A DNA stretch of 64,000 nt from DASQUK01 sp963813485 (GCA_963813485.1 CAWEZE010000022.1:175343-239342), one strand, 5' to 3'; shown: positions 34,060 to 44,163, numbered from the stretch's first letter. Program-made: numbers and translations. The notes: generated by a model from the sequence alone, not told the origin.

Positions 34060-34181
34060 CGGTGCCGTGGTTTCACGAGGCGGTCGAGTGGATACCCATC
34101 GGAGCGCCGACAGTCTGCAACACCATCGATGGCAGCGCGGTGTACCTCGGAGGGGCGCGGACGATCTGCAACACTCGACCG

Positions 34182-34846
34182 ATGCGGCGGGTATTGGCGA
34201 CGTGCGCCGTGGCCCTCGTGCTCGCCGGGTGCGGCGACGAAGGCCAGGAACTGCGGGCACCCAGCTCCGACCAGACCACGACGTCCGCGAGCACGACCTC
34301 CACCACGGCGGCGCCCTCCACGACCGATGTCGCTGCGGGCACGGGAGGCGGGGCCAGGGCGGCGGCTCCGGCGAGGAGCGCGGCATCACCGACGACCGTC
34401 ACGACGCTGCGGCTGACAAGCCCCGCCTTCGGGGACGGGCAGCCGATCCCGCCCGAATACACGTGCGTCGGCGAGGACGTCTCGCCGCCGCTGGCATGGA
34501 CCGGCGTCCCGGCGGGCACCGCCGAGCTGGCACTGGTGGTCCGCGATCCCGACGCCGACGGGTTCATCCACTGGGTCATCGCCGGATTGCCGCCCGACGT
34601 CGGCGGGTTGGCTCGCGGCAGCCCGCCCTCCCGGGCGGTCGAGGAGCTCAACGACTTCGGGCGCCAGGGATGGTCGGGTCCGTGCCCGCCCTCGGGCACC
34701 CACAACTACGACTTCCGGATCTACGCCCTTGCCGAGCCGAGCGGGACTGCACGCCGGGTGCGGGCGGAGCGCAGGCGGCCGAGCAGCTCGAGTCGGCCAC
34801 AGTGCTGGCGTCGGCCGCGCTCAGCGGGACGGCGGCGGCGCCGTAG
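34182..34846 (+). CDS. YbhB/YbcL (Raf-kinase-inhibitor-like) lipoprotein (frameshifted near the end)
   Basis: The lipobox VALVLAGCGDEG near residue 14 makes it a lipoprotein. A Ser/Thr-rich linker follows, and then the PEBP fold: LRLTSPAFGDGQPIPPEYTC, VGEDVSPPLAWTGVPAGTAE, VRDPDADGFIHWVIAGLPPD and GPCPPSGTHNYDFRIYALAE. After a frame change near 34745 the gene ends AAEQLESATVLASAALSGTA before the stop at 34846. The function of bacterial YbhB proteins is not known; the fold suggests binding of a small ligand or phospholipid head group outside the membrane. Confidence 0.87.
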
Positions 34847-34871
34847 CGGCGCGGCAGCTGGGCGGGCCGCG

Positions 34872-35135
34872 TCAGCGGACCGCGAAACGCCGCATTGCCG
34901 GCGAATCGGGTGCCTCGACAGGCAACGCGTCGACGGTGACCGACTCGACGATCGCCAGCCGGGGACCCTCGTGCGCCCACGCAACCAGCGCGTCGACCGC
35001 CGCCCGGCTGCCCTGGGCCTCGAACTCGACGCGGCCGTCGGGCAGGTTGTCCACCCAGCCGGCGACGCCGAGGCGCTCCGCCTCGCGCCGGCAGCTCTCG
35101 CGGAACCACACGCCCTGGACCCGGCCCGCGACCAC
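34872..35135 (-). CDS. Acylphosphatase (87 aa)
   Basis: The signature VAGRVQGVWFRESCRREAER carries the phosphate-binding Arg, and VAGWVDNLPDGRVEFEAQGS carries the catalytic Asn. The length is typical. The GTG at 35135 immediately precedes the first strand, so two or three N-terminal residues may be missing if a more upstream start is used. It hydrolyses acyl phosphates. The gene lies downstream of the membrane protein at 35181-36100 on the same strand, 45 nt away. Confidence 0.87.
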   Translation of the reverse strand: MVAGRVQGVWFRESCRREAERLGVAGWVDNLPDGRVEFEAQGSRAAVDALVAWAHEGPRLAIVESVTVDALPVEAPDSPAMRRFAVR

Positions 35136-35180
35136 CGCCCGCAGGCGGACGACGTCTCCCGGATCCAGAGTCCGGGGAGC

Positions 35181-36100
35181 TCACTCCTCGCGGTGTCGAC
35201 CCGCGGGACGAGCCGCTGCCGCCACTCCGGCGGGCCCGATCCTCGGCCTCCAGCTCGGCCTCGAGCTTGGCCAGCGGATCGGCGCCCCGGTCGCTTGGTG
35301 CCTGGTCGCGGCCCTCGTCGGCGGCGCTGTCGACCTCATCGGCGCCTTCGTCGCCGACGTCGTCGACACCATCGTCGACCGGCTCGTCATCGAGCTCCTC
35401 GGACTCGGCGTCGATGACGCCACGCCGGCCACGAGTCGGTGCCACCCTCTCGGCCACGCGTGCCGGCAAGTCGGCCTTGCGGATCTGGAAGCTGGCCACC
35501 GCCAACGCGACCAGCGTCGGGAAGAAGAAGTATCCGCCGAGGAACAGCACGAGCCCGGCCATCGCCACCAGGGCGAACGTGATGAGGCGGCTGCGGTCGG
35601 GTCGGCGGTTGGCCCAGAACGCGAACGCCGCCACCGCCACCGGCAGCGCCAGGTACAGGATCACACCCGGTCCGCTGGCCTCGAGCAACGATTCCTCTGT
35701 TGTCGGGCATCTGCTCGCCGGTGATGGCCTCTCGGGCGGCCACCGCCACGCCCTGGAAGGCCCTGGGCAGCGGCTCGCCCCGGTCGTCCACCGGAACCTT
35801 GGTGAAGAACAGCACCGAAACGGCCGACACGATGGCGAGGCCCAGCGCAACCATCACGGCCAGGTCACCCGGGCGGCGGTTCCCCCGGGCGCCCAGGAGG
35901 CCACCAAACCCCTCCCGCCCGTGGTGGCGCTGGCGGTCGTAGCCGATCCCGCGCTCGTGGAAGCCGCGCTCGGAGCCGCGTGACGAACCAGAGGGAGTCC
36001 CGCTGGTCACGGCGTTGGTCCGACGGGCGGCGAGCGCGTCACGGGATGCCCGGTTGCGGGCGGCCCGGCGCTGCTTGGAGGTCTGGCGCTTGTCCGGCAC
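35181..36100 (-). CDS. Membrane protein of unknown function (frameshifted)
   Basis: A basic N-terminus (VPDKRQTSKQRRAARNRASR) is followed by a hydrophobic segment (AVMVALGLAIVSAVSVLFFT). After a frame change near 35695 come two more (GPGVILYLALPVAVAAFAFW; LITFALVAMAGLVLFLGGYF). The C-terminal third is highly acidic (VDDGVDDVGDEGADEVDSAA) and ends with an Arg/Ser-rich tail. About 306 aa, probably three to four membrane helices with a cytoplasmic acidic tail. The GTG at 36100 is preferred because the basic segment begins there. No family recognised. Confidence 0.6.
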
Positions 36101-36237
36101 AGCCGACAACGGTAGGCCGCGGAAGGCCCGGTCGGCGATCTGGCGAACCCGTCTCGTCGTGGCGCCCGGACGCATATACGAACCCGTGTTCGTGGCTTGT
36201 CACACCAGCCCACGGAGCTCTCCCGTCGTCGGCCGCG

Positions 36238-36243
36238 TAAGCT
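36238..36243 (+). promoter_or_regulatory. Putative leaderless -10 element of the DUF6159-like gene
   Basis: TAAGCT followed by 8 nt and the GTG at 36252, a match to the pattern used elsewhere in this window. Confidence 0.42.
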
Positions 36244-36251
36244 CACGCCCG

Positions 36252-37076
36252 GTGGGACGTATCTCCAATGCGTGGCGGCTGGCCCGGGCGTCCTGGCAGG
36301 TGCTCTCCCGTGACCGTGAGCTGATCGCGGTCCCGATCATCGCCGGGGTGGTGGCGCTGGTGGCATTCGGGATCATCGCCGGGCCGGGGGTGCTGCTGCT
36401 CGGCGGCAGTGACGAGACCGATGCCAGCGATTTCGCGCTGTGGTTGATATTGGCGGTAGCGGCCATCGCCGCAAGCTGGGTTGCGGCCCTGGGCCAAGCC
36501 GCCGTGGTCGCAGGCGCCGGCCAGCGGATGGACGGGGGCGATCCCACGCTCGCCACTGCGTTCGACGCCGCTCGTGCTCGCTCGGGCCGGTTGCTCGGCT
36601 GGGCCTTCCTGGCCACCGTCGTGGCGCTTGTCCTCGACCTGATCCAGGAGCGGTTGGGCCTCGCGGGTCGCATCTTCGGCTCGCTCGGCAACCTCGCATT
36701 CAGCGTCATGTCGTTCCTGGCGCTACCCGTGATCGTCTTCGAGGATGTGGGGCCGATCGACAGCTTCAAGCGCTCGTCGCAGCTCCTGCGGACCACGTGG
36801 GGGGAGCAGATCACGTTCAGCTTCGGGATGGGGCTCCTGGGTTTCCTCGCCGCCCTACCCGGTATCGCCCTCGGGGCGGGATCGATCGCGTCAGGAGTAC
36901 TCGTGGTCCAGGTCGTGGGCGTGGCGCTCGCAGCGGCCTGGGTGATCGCCGTCGTTGCCGTGGTGTCGGCCCTCTCTGCCGTTTACAAGACCGCGCTGTA
37001 TCGCTGGGCCACGAAACTGCCCGTCGACCCCGCGTTCGACACCTCAGACCTGTCCGGCGCCTTCCGCCGCCGCTGA
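36252..37076 (+). CDS. DUF6159-like multi-pass membrane protein (274 aa)
   Basis: The protein begins VGRISNAWRLARASWQVLSR, followed by six hydrophobic segments, among them AVPIIAGVVALVAFGIIAGP, LWLILAVAAIAASWVAALGQ, and VLVVQVVGVALAAAWVIAVV. The loop VIVFEDVGPIDSFKRSSQLL, then RTTWGEQITFSFGMG, and the end YRWATKLPVDPAFDTSDLSG agree with the DUF6159 family as I remember it. Function is unknown. The gene is intact. The GTG at 36252 follows a leaderless -10, which supports it over longer upstream readings. Confidence 0.72.
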   Translation: MGRISNAWRLARASWQVLSRDRELIAVPIIAGVVALVAFGIIAGPGVLLLGGSDETDASDFALWLILAVAAIAASWVAALGQAAVVAGAGQRMDGGDPTLATAFDAARARSGRLLGWAFLATVVALVLDLIQERLGLAGRIFGSLGNLAFSVMSFLALPVIVFEDVGPIDSFKRSSQLLRTTWGEQITFSFGMGLLGFLAALPGIALGAGSIASGVLVVQVVGVALAAAWVIAVVAVVSALSAVYKTALYRWATKLPVDPAFDTSDLSGAFRRR

Positions 37077-37091
37077 CATCGCCGGTCGCCC

Positions 37092-38138
37092 ATGGATCTG
37101 CGCCTGGGGACGTTCAACCTCAACAACCTTTTCGATCGGTTCAACTTCGAGGCGGACCTCGGGACGCTGCCCGCCGAGGACCGCAACGTCCACACCACGT
37201 ACCAGTGGGTCTTCGTCGGACAGGGCACCGGTCCCGACGACCCCCCACCCCAGCTCGATGCCCCCACCTCGTCGACACCGATCGTCCGGATCCAGAAGGG
37301 CGTACGGGGCGAGCTCATCCAGGGCAAGCCCGCCGCGGCCCAGCAGGCGCTGGCCACCCGCATCGCCGCCGTCGACGCCGACGTGCTCGCACTCCAGGAG
37401 GTCGAGAACATCGACGCGCTGCGGCGGTTCAACCGCGACGTTCTGGCGCAGCCGTACGCGTACGAGGTCCTGATCGAGGGCAACGACCCGCGCTTCATCG
37501 ACGTAGCGGTGCTCTCCCGGCTGCCGGTCGCGAACGTCACCTCTCACCGCTTCGAGGTCCACCCGGACGACCCGGCCATGCCGGTGTTCGGGCGCGACCT
37601 GCTGGAGCTCCAGGTGTTCAACCGGACCCGGGGCCGGAGGCTGCTGACCCTCTTCGTCACCCACCTCAAGTCCAAGTTCATCCCCTTCGGCGACCCCGAC
37701 CCCGCCGCCACGGCGCTGGCCAACGACGAGCTGCGCACCCGCCAGGCCGAGACCATCGCTCGCGTCGTCGCCGGCCGCACCCGTCCCGACGCCCGCTATC
37801 TCGTCCTGGGGGACCTCAACGACGCCCCGGAGGCCAGCACGCTGGCCCCCATGGTGTCCGGCCTCGGCTTGGTGGACGGGCTCGACGGCGTGACCGAGAG
37901 CCGGCCGCCGCCGCCGGCCACACCGGAGAACTCACCGACCACCGTGCGGTGGACGCATCGTCACTCCGTCGCCAACGCCGCCGACACGTTCGAGCTGTTC
38001 GACCAGATCTGGCTCAGCCCCGCTCTGACGGGCCGGGTGACGCACGCCGAGATCGAGCGGCGGAGGGCATGGAACGCCAGCTCGGCCGGCGTGGGCAGCG
38101 ATCACGATCCCGCCTGGATCCAGCTCGCCGGCATGTGA
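37092..38138 (+). CDS. Endonuclease/exonuclease/phosphatase family protein (348 aa)
   Basis: The EEP fold motifs are visible: LRLGTFNLNNLFDRFNFEAD at the start, VDADVLALQEVENIDALRRF (the Glu metal ligand), TLFVTHLKSKFIPFGDPDPA, RYLVLGDLNDAPEASTLAPM (Asp/Asn) and SSAGVGSDHDPAWIQLAGM (Ser-Asp-His). The enzyme should cleave phosphodiester bonds in DNA or another substrate. No signal peptide is present. The ATG at 37092 is 13 nt after the stop of the membrane protein, so it is likely in the same operon. It is intact. Confidence 0.88.
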   Translation: MDLRLGTFNLNNLFDRFNFEADLGTLPAEDRNVHTTYQWVFVGQGTGPDDPPPQLDAPTSSTPIVRIQKGVRGELIQGKPAAAQQALATRIAAVDADVLALQEVENIDALRRFNRDVLAQPYAYEVLIEGNDPRFIDVAVLSRLPVANVTSHRFEVHPDDPAMPVFGRDLLELQVFNRTRGRRLLTLFVTHLKSKFIPFGDPDPAATALANDELRTRQAETIARVVAGRTRPDARYLVLGDLNDAPEASTLAPMVSGLGLVDGLDGVTESRPPPPATPENSPTTVRWTHRHSVANAADTFELFDQIWLSPALTGRVTHAEIERRRAWNASSAGVGSDHDPAWIQLAGM

Positions 38139-38193
38139 GCCCTCGGCTCATCGCGTCACCGATGAGTTTCGGCGCGCACTGGCGTTGAACGTC

Positions 38194-38209
38194 CTAGTGG
38201 ACCCACTAG
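38194..38209. promoter_or_regulatory. Palindromic operator candidate CTAGTGG-AC-CCACTAG
   Basis: Perfect 7-nt arms with a 2-nt spacer, lying 29 nt before the ATG of the deleted SDR remnant and 174 nt before the VOC gene. The size fits a TetR- or MarR-type site. No regulator gene is adjacent. Confidence 0.5.
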
Positions 38210-38237
38210 AAACCCGAGACGAGCCGAGGAGGCAGTC

Positions 38238-38326
38238 ATGACGCCGCTCCTGGAGGGCAAGACCGCGATCATCTACGGATGACCGGGACGATGGCGAACG
38301 TGACCTCCGGGCTCGTCCTCAAGTGA
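38238..38326 (+). pseudogene. Internally deleted short-chain dehydrogenase remnant
   Basis: An ATG with a strong GAGGAGG site begins MTPLLEGKTAIIYG, the exact start of a classical SDR, and is then terminated. In another frame, immediately after, comes MTGTMANVTSGLVLK and a stop, which is the exact C-terminus of SDRs of this group (MTGTVANLT-type). The 230 residues between are missing. This is a deletion-derived relic of one SDR gene, with promoter-proximal and terminal codons still recognisable. Confidence 0.75.
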
Positions 38327-38382
38327 CGCGGGCCCCGGTGACCGATCGACCAGACCAAGTCAACGACAAAGGAGAGTTCGAC

Positions 38383-38802
38383 ATGGATTTCAAGTTGGAA
38401 CTGGTGGTGCTTCCGGTCAGCGATGTCGACCGGGCCAAGGCCTTCTACGCCGACAAGGTCGGCTTCAATGTGGACGTCGACCACCGGGCCGACAACTTCC
38501 GCGTCGTACAGCTCACTCCTCCGGGATCGGCGTGCTCGGTCACGATCGGACAGGGCGTCACCGAGGCGACGCCGGGGTCGGTGCAGGGCCTCCACCTGGT
38601 GGTGTCCGACATCGACGCGGCCCGCACCGAGCTCGTCGACCGGGGGGTCGACGTCGGCGAGGTCTTCCACTTCGAGGCCGGGCAGCGGACGTCGGGCCCC
38701 GATCCGGAGCACAGCATGTACAACTCGTTCGCCGACTTCCGCGACCCTGACGGCAACAGCTGGGTGCTCCAGGAGGCGAGACGAGACGAGCCCAGCGCAT
38801 GA
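38383..38802 (+). CDS. VOC-superfamily (glyoxalase-like) protein (139 aa)
   Basis: This intact single VOC protein has two beta-alpha-beta-beta-beta modules: LELVVLPVSDVDRAKAFYAD, then FRVVQLTPPGSACSVTIGQG, and GLHLVVSDIDAARTELVDRG, followed by FADFRDPDGNSWVLQEARRD. The ATG at 38383 has an AAAGGAGAG site. It lies downstream of the SDR relic and may be expressed from the same promoter and operator. VOC proteins include dioxygenases, isomerases and resistance proteins; no metal-ligand set identifies the activity here. Confidence 0.87.
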   Translation: MDFKLELVVLPVSDVDRAKAFYADKVGFNVDVDHRADNFRVVQLTPPGSACSVTIGQGVTEATPGSVQGLHLVVSDIDAARTELVDRGVDVGEVFHFEAGQRTSGPDPEHSMYNSFADFRDPDGNSWVLQEARRDEPSA

Positions 38803-38900
38803 CGCGAACGACGAGTCACGCCGACCACGACGTCAGCGCCGCGATCTCGGGGGACGGGTCCGCCTTCGGCCCCCCACCGACGCTCTGACGACCGGGGCCG

Positions 38901-39553
38901 CTACGACTTCGGCTCCCGCTCGCGGGCGGGCACGCCGAGCAGCAGGTTGATGCACGACGCGATGGCGAGGCCAAGGGCTGCGCCGCAGACGACATCGAGC
39001 GGGTTGTGGGCGCCGACGTAGACGCGTCCGAACATGACGAGGGCCACGAGGACCCACGGGACGACCTTCCAGCGGCCCGGCAGGTAGGGCGCCACCACGC
39101 CGGCAAGTGCGGCCGCGAGCACGGCGTGACCGGACACGAAGCTCTCGCCGCTAACGCTGACGTCGCCCCGCATCTCGATGTCGCCGCCGATCGAGGTTCC
39201 CGGCCGCTCGCGGCTCACCATCGCCTTCACGACCTCCTCGAGGGCGAGCTTGGCGACGGTCGCGAGCAGCGCGGCCAGCGCCAGGCGGAAGTGGCGGGTG
39301 AGGGCGGCCACGAGGGCCACGATCGGTCCGATGACGAGCACACCGAGCTGCTGGAACGGCCAGGCGGCCGGTAGAGCCAGTCAGGCAGGCCGTTGACTGC
39401 GTCGAAGACGTCGCGCTCCCAGGCCGGCACGGTGCCGTCGCGGACGACGATCATGCCCGCCGCCAGCACTGCGAGGCCGGCAACGAGCGCGACCGCGTCG
39501 CCGCGGCGCCGGGTCCATTGCCCTGCGGTCGTCCCAATGTCCAAGTCGGCCAT
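38901..39553 (-). CDS. PAP2-family membrane phosphatase (frameshifted)
   Basis: An N-terminal membrane region (DAVALVAGLAVLAAGMIVVR) is joined after a frame change near 39365 to LVIGPIVALVAALTRHFRLA and the phosphatase motifs KAMVSRERPGTSIGG, SVSGESFVSGHAVLAAALAG and VMFGRVYVGAHNPLDVVCGA. The active-site histidines of motifs 2 and 3 and the Lys-x6-Arg-Pro of motif 1 are kept, so it should be active on a lipid phosphate. It is one of two PAP2 genes next to each other (see 39594-41816). About 215 aa. Confidence 0.82.
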
Positions 39554-39593
39554 CAGCTGCGCCTTTCGGGCGTGGTAGTGCCGTTCCCGTCCG

Positions 39594-41816
39594 TCATTCT
39601 CCGACGCAGGTCGCGCCGGCTCCGCAGAGGTCGAGGTCGGTGGTGGCCCTCACGTGGTCCAAGAGGGTCGACCGTGGTTGGAAGGCAAGGGCCTGGTCGA
39701 CGCTGAACATGAGCTCCGGGAGTGGCCTCGTCGTCGAACTCGAACTTGTAGGTGACGCAGCCCCCGGGGAACAGGTAGTAGCGGGTGCTGCGCAGCCCGG
39801 GCGGTAGGCGCTCGGGTCTGCTCGTAGCGATCGGTGCCGACCTCGTCGCTCGGGACCGGCGTGGCGTCAGAGACGTCGCACTCGTCCCGCGGCGTGAGCG
39901 TCGCCTCGACCGCCCGGTCACCCCCGAGATCGGAGTCGAGCCAGAACGTGCTGCGGTCGCGCTTGACATGAACACCGCCCAGCTCCCAGCCCGCGGGCAG
40001 CGTGGCGATGCAGGGGACAAGAGTGGCCGAGGGCACGGACTGGGCAACGGTGATGGCGACGTCGCCGGTGCCGCAGTCGGGGCTGTCTTCGATCGGGAGG
40101 TCGTGGAGGGCGTGAACATCGAGGTGACCTGCACGGCGGAGAAGACGGTGACGGCCACGAGCCCGAGCGCCAGCGCAACCCGGCGGAAGCTCCAGCGCTG
40201 CAGACCGATCGGCCGTCGGGGCGGCGCGAGCCGCGCGGAACTGGTCGATGAGGTCGCGGCCGTCCCGCTTCATGACCGTCCGCAGCTGGGTGGGGCTGGC
40301 GACCCCGCGGGTGGCGGCGAACGCCTCGGCGATCTCGTCCGGCGTGAAGAACCGGAGCGCCCGCTCGTACACCCGCTCGGCGTCGGTGCGGACGGCGAGG
40401 ACCAGCATCATGTTCCCGAGGTCGACGGCTTGCCGCCACGGCGAGGGGCGCACCTGCACGAAGAACGCGTCGATCAGGAACACGTGGCCGTCGCTGACGA
40501 GCAGGTTGGCGGGCTTGATGTCCCGGTGCGCCAGCCCGGCATCCCACAGCCGCCGGACGATCTGGAGCGCCCTCGTCGATGACGCTCGTCATCGATGTCG
40601 GCCTCGCCGATCTCCTGAGGGTCCTCGATGAACCCGGTGACGAGCATGTACTCGCGCTCGGGAGTGATCTCGACGATGCCGTAGGGCGCGGCCGTGGGGA
40701 TGCCGGCATCGCGCAGCAGACGGAAGCGCGTGGTCTTCGTACTCGACCAGCCGTCGGACGCTCTGGAAGCGCGCCTCGTCCTCGAGCCGGCCGTAGAGGA
40801 TCTCCCGGCCCAGCTTGTACCAGCGGTCCGCCCGCACGTGGTTCATCGCGAACAACTTGGCGAACAGGTAGGTCTCGGGTTCGCCCGCCACGCGGAGCCG
40901 CAGCGGCGTCGAGCCACCCGAACCCTCGAGGCCGACCGGCTTGACGTCGAGCACCGTCAGCCCGAGCTGCTCGTGCGACCGCGCGGCGAATCGCCTCGCC
41001 GCGCTTGCCGCCCACGTCGAGATGTGCGGTCTTGCCGCGTCCGTAGGTCACCGGCACGAGGTCGTTGGGCGTGAACATCCGGAAGGCCGCCAGCGGGATG
41101 GCCACGCCGAGCGCGAGACCGACGAGGATGTCGAAGGGATGGTCGACACCCAGGTAGAGCCGCGCGAAGGCGAGGGCGACCGAGCACCACGCCGCGCATC
41201 GCCAGCTTCGCCCATCGCCGCGGTCGGCCCGCCGGCACCAGCGAGTACGCCATGGCGACGAGGACTGCGGCGAGCAGCCCGACAGGAGGGGACGGGAAGC
41301 GAGTAGCCCGCCCAGCGGCCGATGGCCGTCACGTCGTAGGGCCGTGGCCGGGAGAAGTTCTCGTAGAGGATGCTGCCGACGAGCTCGAGGACCAGGAAGC
41401 TGGCGAGAAACGTGAACAGGTGACGCCACCGGCGGAACACCATCAGCAGCACGATCATGCCCGACGCCAACAGCGGTGAACGTCCAGCCGGTGCGATGCG
41501 GTCGACGGCGGTCATCACGTCGGTGAGCCAGTCCGTTCGCAGACGGGCGATCTGCCGCAGCGCCGCGGTGTCGACCCGGTCGGTGAGCCGGCGAGCCGCG
41601 GGCGAGACGAGCAAGCACGATCACCCAGGCCAACAGCGCCCCAGCGCCACCAGCCACACCTTGCCGGTGCGTCCGACGGCTCTTGGGCAGGGGCGGCGGC
41701 GCCCCGGTCGGCCGACGCCGGCGGCGGTCCTGTCGCACGGCCGACGAGGGGCCCGGAGCGACGGCGATCGCGCTCTACCGCCAGCACCCGGGGACGACTG
41801 GCTAGGCGTCGCTCAT
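39594..41816 (-). CDS. PAP2 phosphatase fused to a protein-kinase-like domain (heavily frameshifted)
   Basis: Reading across many frame changes, the N-terminal third is a PAP2 membrane domain: LRTDWLTDVMTAVDRIAPAG, FLASFLVLELVGSILYENFS then RPRPYDV, and later a region with HPFDILVGLALGVAIPLAAF. A kinase-like domain follows: ETYLFAKLFAMNHVRADRWY carries the ATP-binding Lys, and GLAHRDIKPANLLVSDGHVF then LIDAFF carries the catalytic HRD loop and metal-binding Asp. A further segment (VALALGLVAVTVFSAVQVTS) crosses the membrane before an extracytoplasmic C-terminus, which ends QALAFQPRSTLLDHVRATTD, then LDLCGAGATCVGE. The start near 41816 and exact frames are uncertain; the total is about 740 aa. 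Confidence 0.7.
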
Positions 41817-41835
41817 CGTCCGCCGCTCGTTGGCC

Positions 41836-42730
41836 TCACATCAACGCCTCCCCGTCGAGCCACTGCTCGGCCACGGCCGCGGGGCTGTCGCCGTCGGCAA
41901 CCCGGGCGTTGAGGGCTCGCAGGTCCTCGGTCGTCAGGCGGGCCGAGACGCCGTCGACGAGCCGTACGAGGTCATCACCCCAGCGCTCGACGATCTCCGC
42001 CCGCACCAGGGGGGTGACGTTCTCGGCCGGCTGCAGGCGACGGTCGTCGTCCAGCACGGCACGAGACGTCTGGCGTGTCGATCTCGGGATCGGTCGTGAA
42101 GAGCATCGCGACGTCGACGTGGCCACCGGCCAGCGCCTGGTGGGTGAGGGGCCCACCGGCATCGAGCGGGAGGAAGTTCTCGAACTGCAGCCCGTAGACC
42201 CGCTCCAGGCCAGCGAGGCAGAACGGCCGGGTCGGGCATTCCGGCGGGCCACCGATCGTCAGCTGCGGCGCCACGGCCTCCAGGTCGCTGATCTCGTCGA
42301 AGGTCGTAGCGGTCGGCGAGCTCGCGGGTGACGACGACGGCGTTGGCGTCCTGCGCCGGGGCCGGCTGCCAGCGCCACGATGCGATCGTCGTCGACCACG
42401 CGGCGCAGCGCCGCACGGGTAGACGGCGCGCGTCGGAGGTGGGCTCGGCGGCACCCAGGCTGAGGAACTCGAGCGCCGTGCCCGAGTACTCGGGCACGAA
42501 CTCGACCAGACCCGCTGGCCAGCGCCGGCTGGACGAGCTCCCGGGGGCCGAGCCGGTGCTCGAACGTCACGTCGAAGCCGCCGGCCTCGAGCGCCTGCGC
42601 CATAGATCTCGGCGAGCAGCTCGCTCTCCGGGAAGTCGAACGATGCGACGGTGATCGCCTGATCGCCAAGCGCGCTCTCCTGCCCGTCCGCCTGGGGCTG
42701 CGAACCGCAGCCGACGAGCGTGACGGCCAT
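41836..42730 (-). CDS. OpuAC-type substrate-binding lipoprotein (several frameshifts)
   Basis: The N-terminus MAVTLVGCGSQPQADGQES has a lipobox (LVGC). The mature part reads ITVASFDFPESELLAEIYGA, then LEAGGFDVTFEHRLGPRELV, VEFVPEYSGTALEFLSLGAA and LAGGHVDVAMLFTTDPEID, with at least four frame changes. This is the fold of glycine betaine/choline binding proteins of ABC systems (OpuAC/ProX). The end is RLVDGVSARLTTEDLRALNA, RVADGDSPAAVAEQWLDGEA. No OpuA or OpuB permease or ATPase gene is in the neighbourhood. The short n-region suggests the true start is upstream and hidden by another indel. Confidence 0.7.
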
Positions 42731-42962
42731 GCCCGCAAACGCGAGAAGGGCAACTTGACCTCAGGGCTCCCACGCTCGGGGCAGGACCCCCTCTCTCGGT
42801 TGTGCCGCCGTCGACGACGGCGACGCCGAACAGCCTCTCACAGGACGATCGACGAGGGGAGGGGCATGCCTCGGCCGCGATGGCGACGGGCGGTTGCCAG
42901 ATCGGTCGATGGGGTGAAGACTGCGGGAGCGCGCTGCGAGCGCGCAGTCGGAAGGAGCCATC

Positions 42963-44163
42963 GTGGCCACGAGCGAGCGGGACCGCCGCCTGCGCAAGGC
43001 GGTGCAGGTCGCCATCTCCCTGGCGCTGGTCGTCTTCATCTTCTGGTACGTCCTGCGGCAGTTCGCCGACCTCTCCGAGATCTGGGACGCCATGCGCACC
43101 CTCACGCCGCTCGAGATTGCCGTGCTGGTCGTCGCGTCCGCCTGGAACCTGTTCACCTACTGGATCCTCAACGTGATCGCCACACCCGGGCTCACGTTGC
43201 CCCAGTCGATGGTGATGACCGAGTCGACCACGGCGGTGTCGAACGCCGTGCCCGCCGGCGGCGCCGTGGGCGTCGGGCTCACCTACTCGATGCTGGGCTC
43301 GTGGGGGTTCTCGAAGTCGCGGTGCGACCCTGTCGATGGTCGTCAGCGGCATCTGGAACAACTTCGCCAAGCTGGGGATGCCGATCGTGGCGCTGGCCAT
43401 CCTGGCGGTCCAGGGAGAGCCGGGCGGGGGTCGCTCGTCGCCGCGCTCGCCGGCTTCGCTGGGCTGGTGGGCGCCATCGTCGTGTTCGCGCTGATCCTGC
43501 GGAGCGAGGAATACGCCCGGCGGTTCGGGCTCGCCGCGGGCCGCTGGATGTCGTCGCTGCGCCGTCTGGTGCGCAAGGAGCCCGGTCGAGGGTTGGGACC
43601 TGGCGCTCACGAAGTTCCGGGGCCGGGTCATCGGGTTGGTCCGCCAGCGCTGGGTGGCGCTGACCGTCGCCACCATCGTGGGCCACCTGTCGTTGTTCGC
43701 GGTCCTCCTCATCACGCTGCGGGCGATGGGCGTGTCCGACGACGAGGTCGGCTGGGCGCAGGTGCTGGCGACGTTCGCCTTCGCCCGCCTGCTCACGGCC
43801 ATCCCGCTCACCCCGGGTGGCGTGGGCATCATCGAGCTGGCCCTCATCTCCGGGATCACCCGCGCCGGCGGCGAGGATGCGGCGGTCGTGGCCTCGGTGT
43901 TGATCTTCCGGCTACTCACCTATGTGGTCCCGATCATCTTCGGTGCCATCACCTACGTGTACTGGCGCCGCAACCGCTCGTGGCTCGATTCCGCCCCGCC
44001 GCTGCCCGCGTCCATCGCTGCCGGCTGCCGGTCGGCCGAGCCGGTCGCCTCCGCCGCTGCACTGACGACCACGCGCGCGCCCACGGGTCAGGTCGTGCCG
44101 TCCCGGGCCACCGCGGCGACGACGCGCAGCAGGAGCACGCTGCCGATGAACAGGCCCCCGTAG
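42963..44163 (+). CDS. YbhN/UPF0104-type membrane protein, LPG-synthase transmembrane family (frameshifted)
   Basis: The protein begins with RRLRKAVQVAISLALVVFIF, then LRQFADLSEIWDAMRTLTPL and SMVMTESTTAVSNAVPAGGA, followed after two frame changes (about 43330 and 43590) by VALTVATIVGHLSLFAVLLI and LLTAIPLTPGGVGIIELALI. The motif PxxPGGVGxxE is typical of the family, which includes flippase-like proteins. The 44163 stop overlaps the convergent UbiB gene by 76 nt, so the real end may be near 44030. GTG start at 42963, with a GAAGGAG site near 42951-42957. Confidence 0.75.

Noticed and set aside
34100..34181. Direct repeat CTGCAACAC in the MgtE-YbhB intergenic region
   Set aside because: Two nine-base copies in a G+C-rich gap are too short to call an element or operator without genome-wide support.
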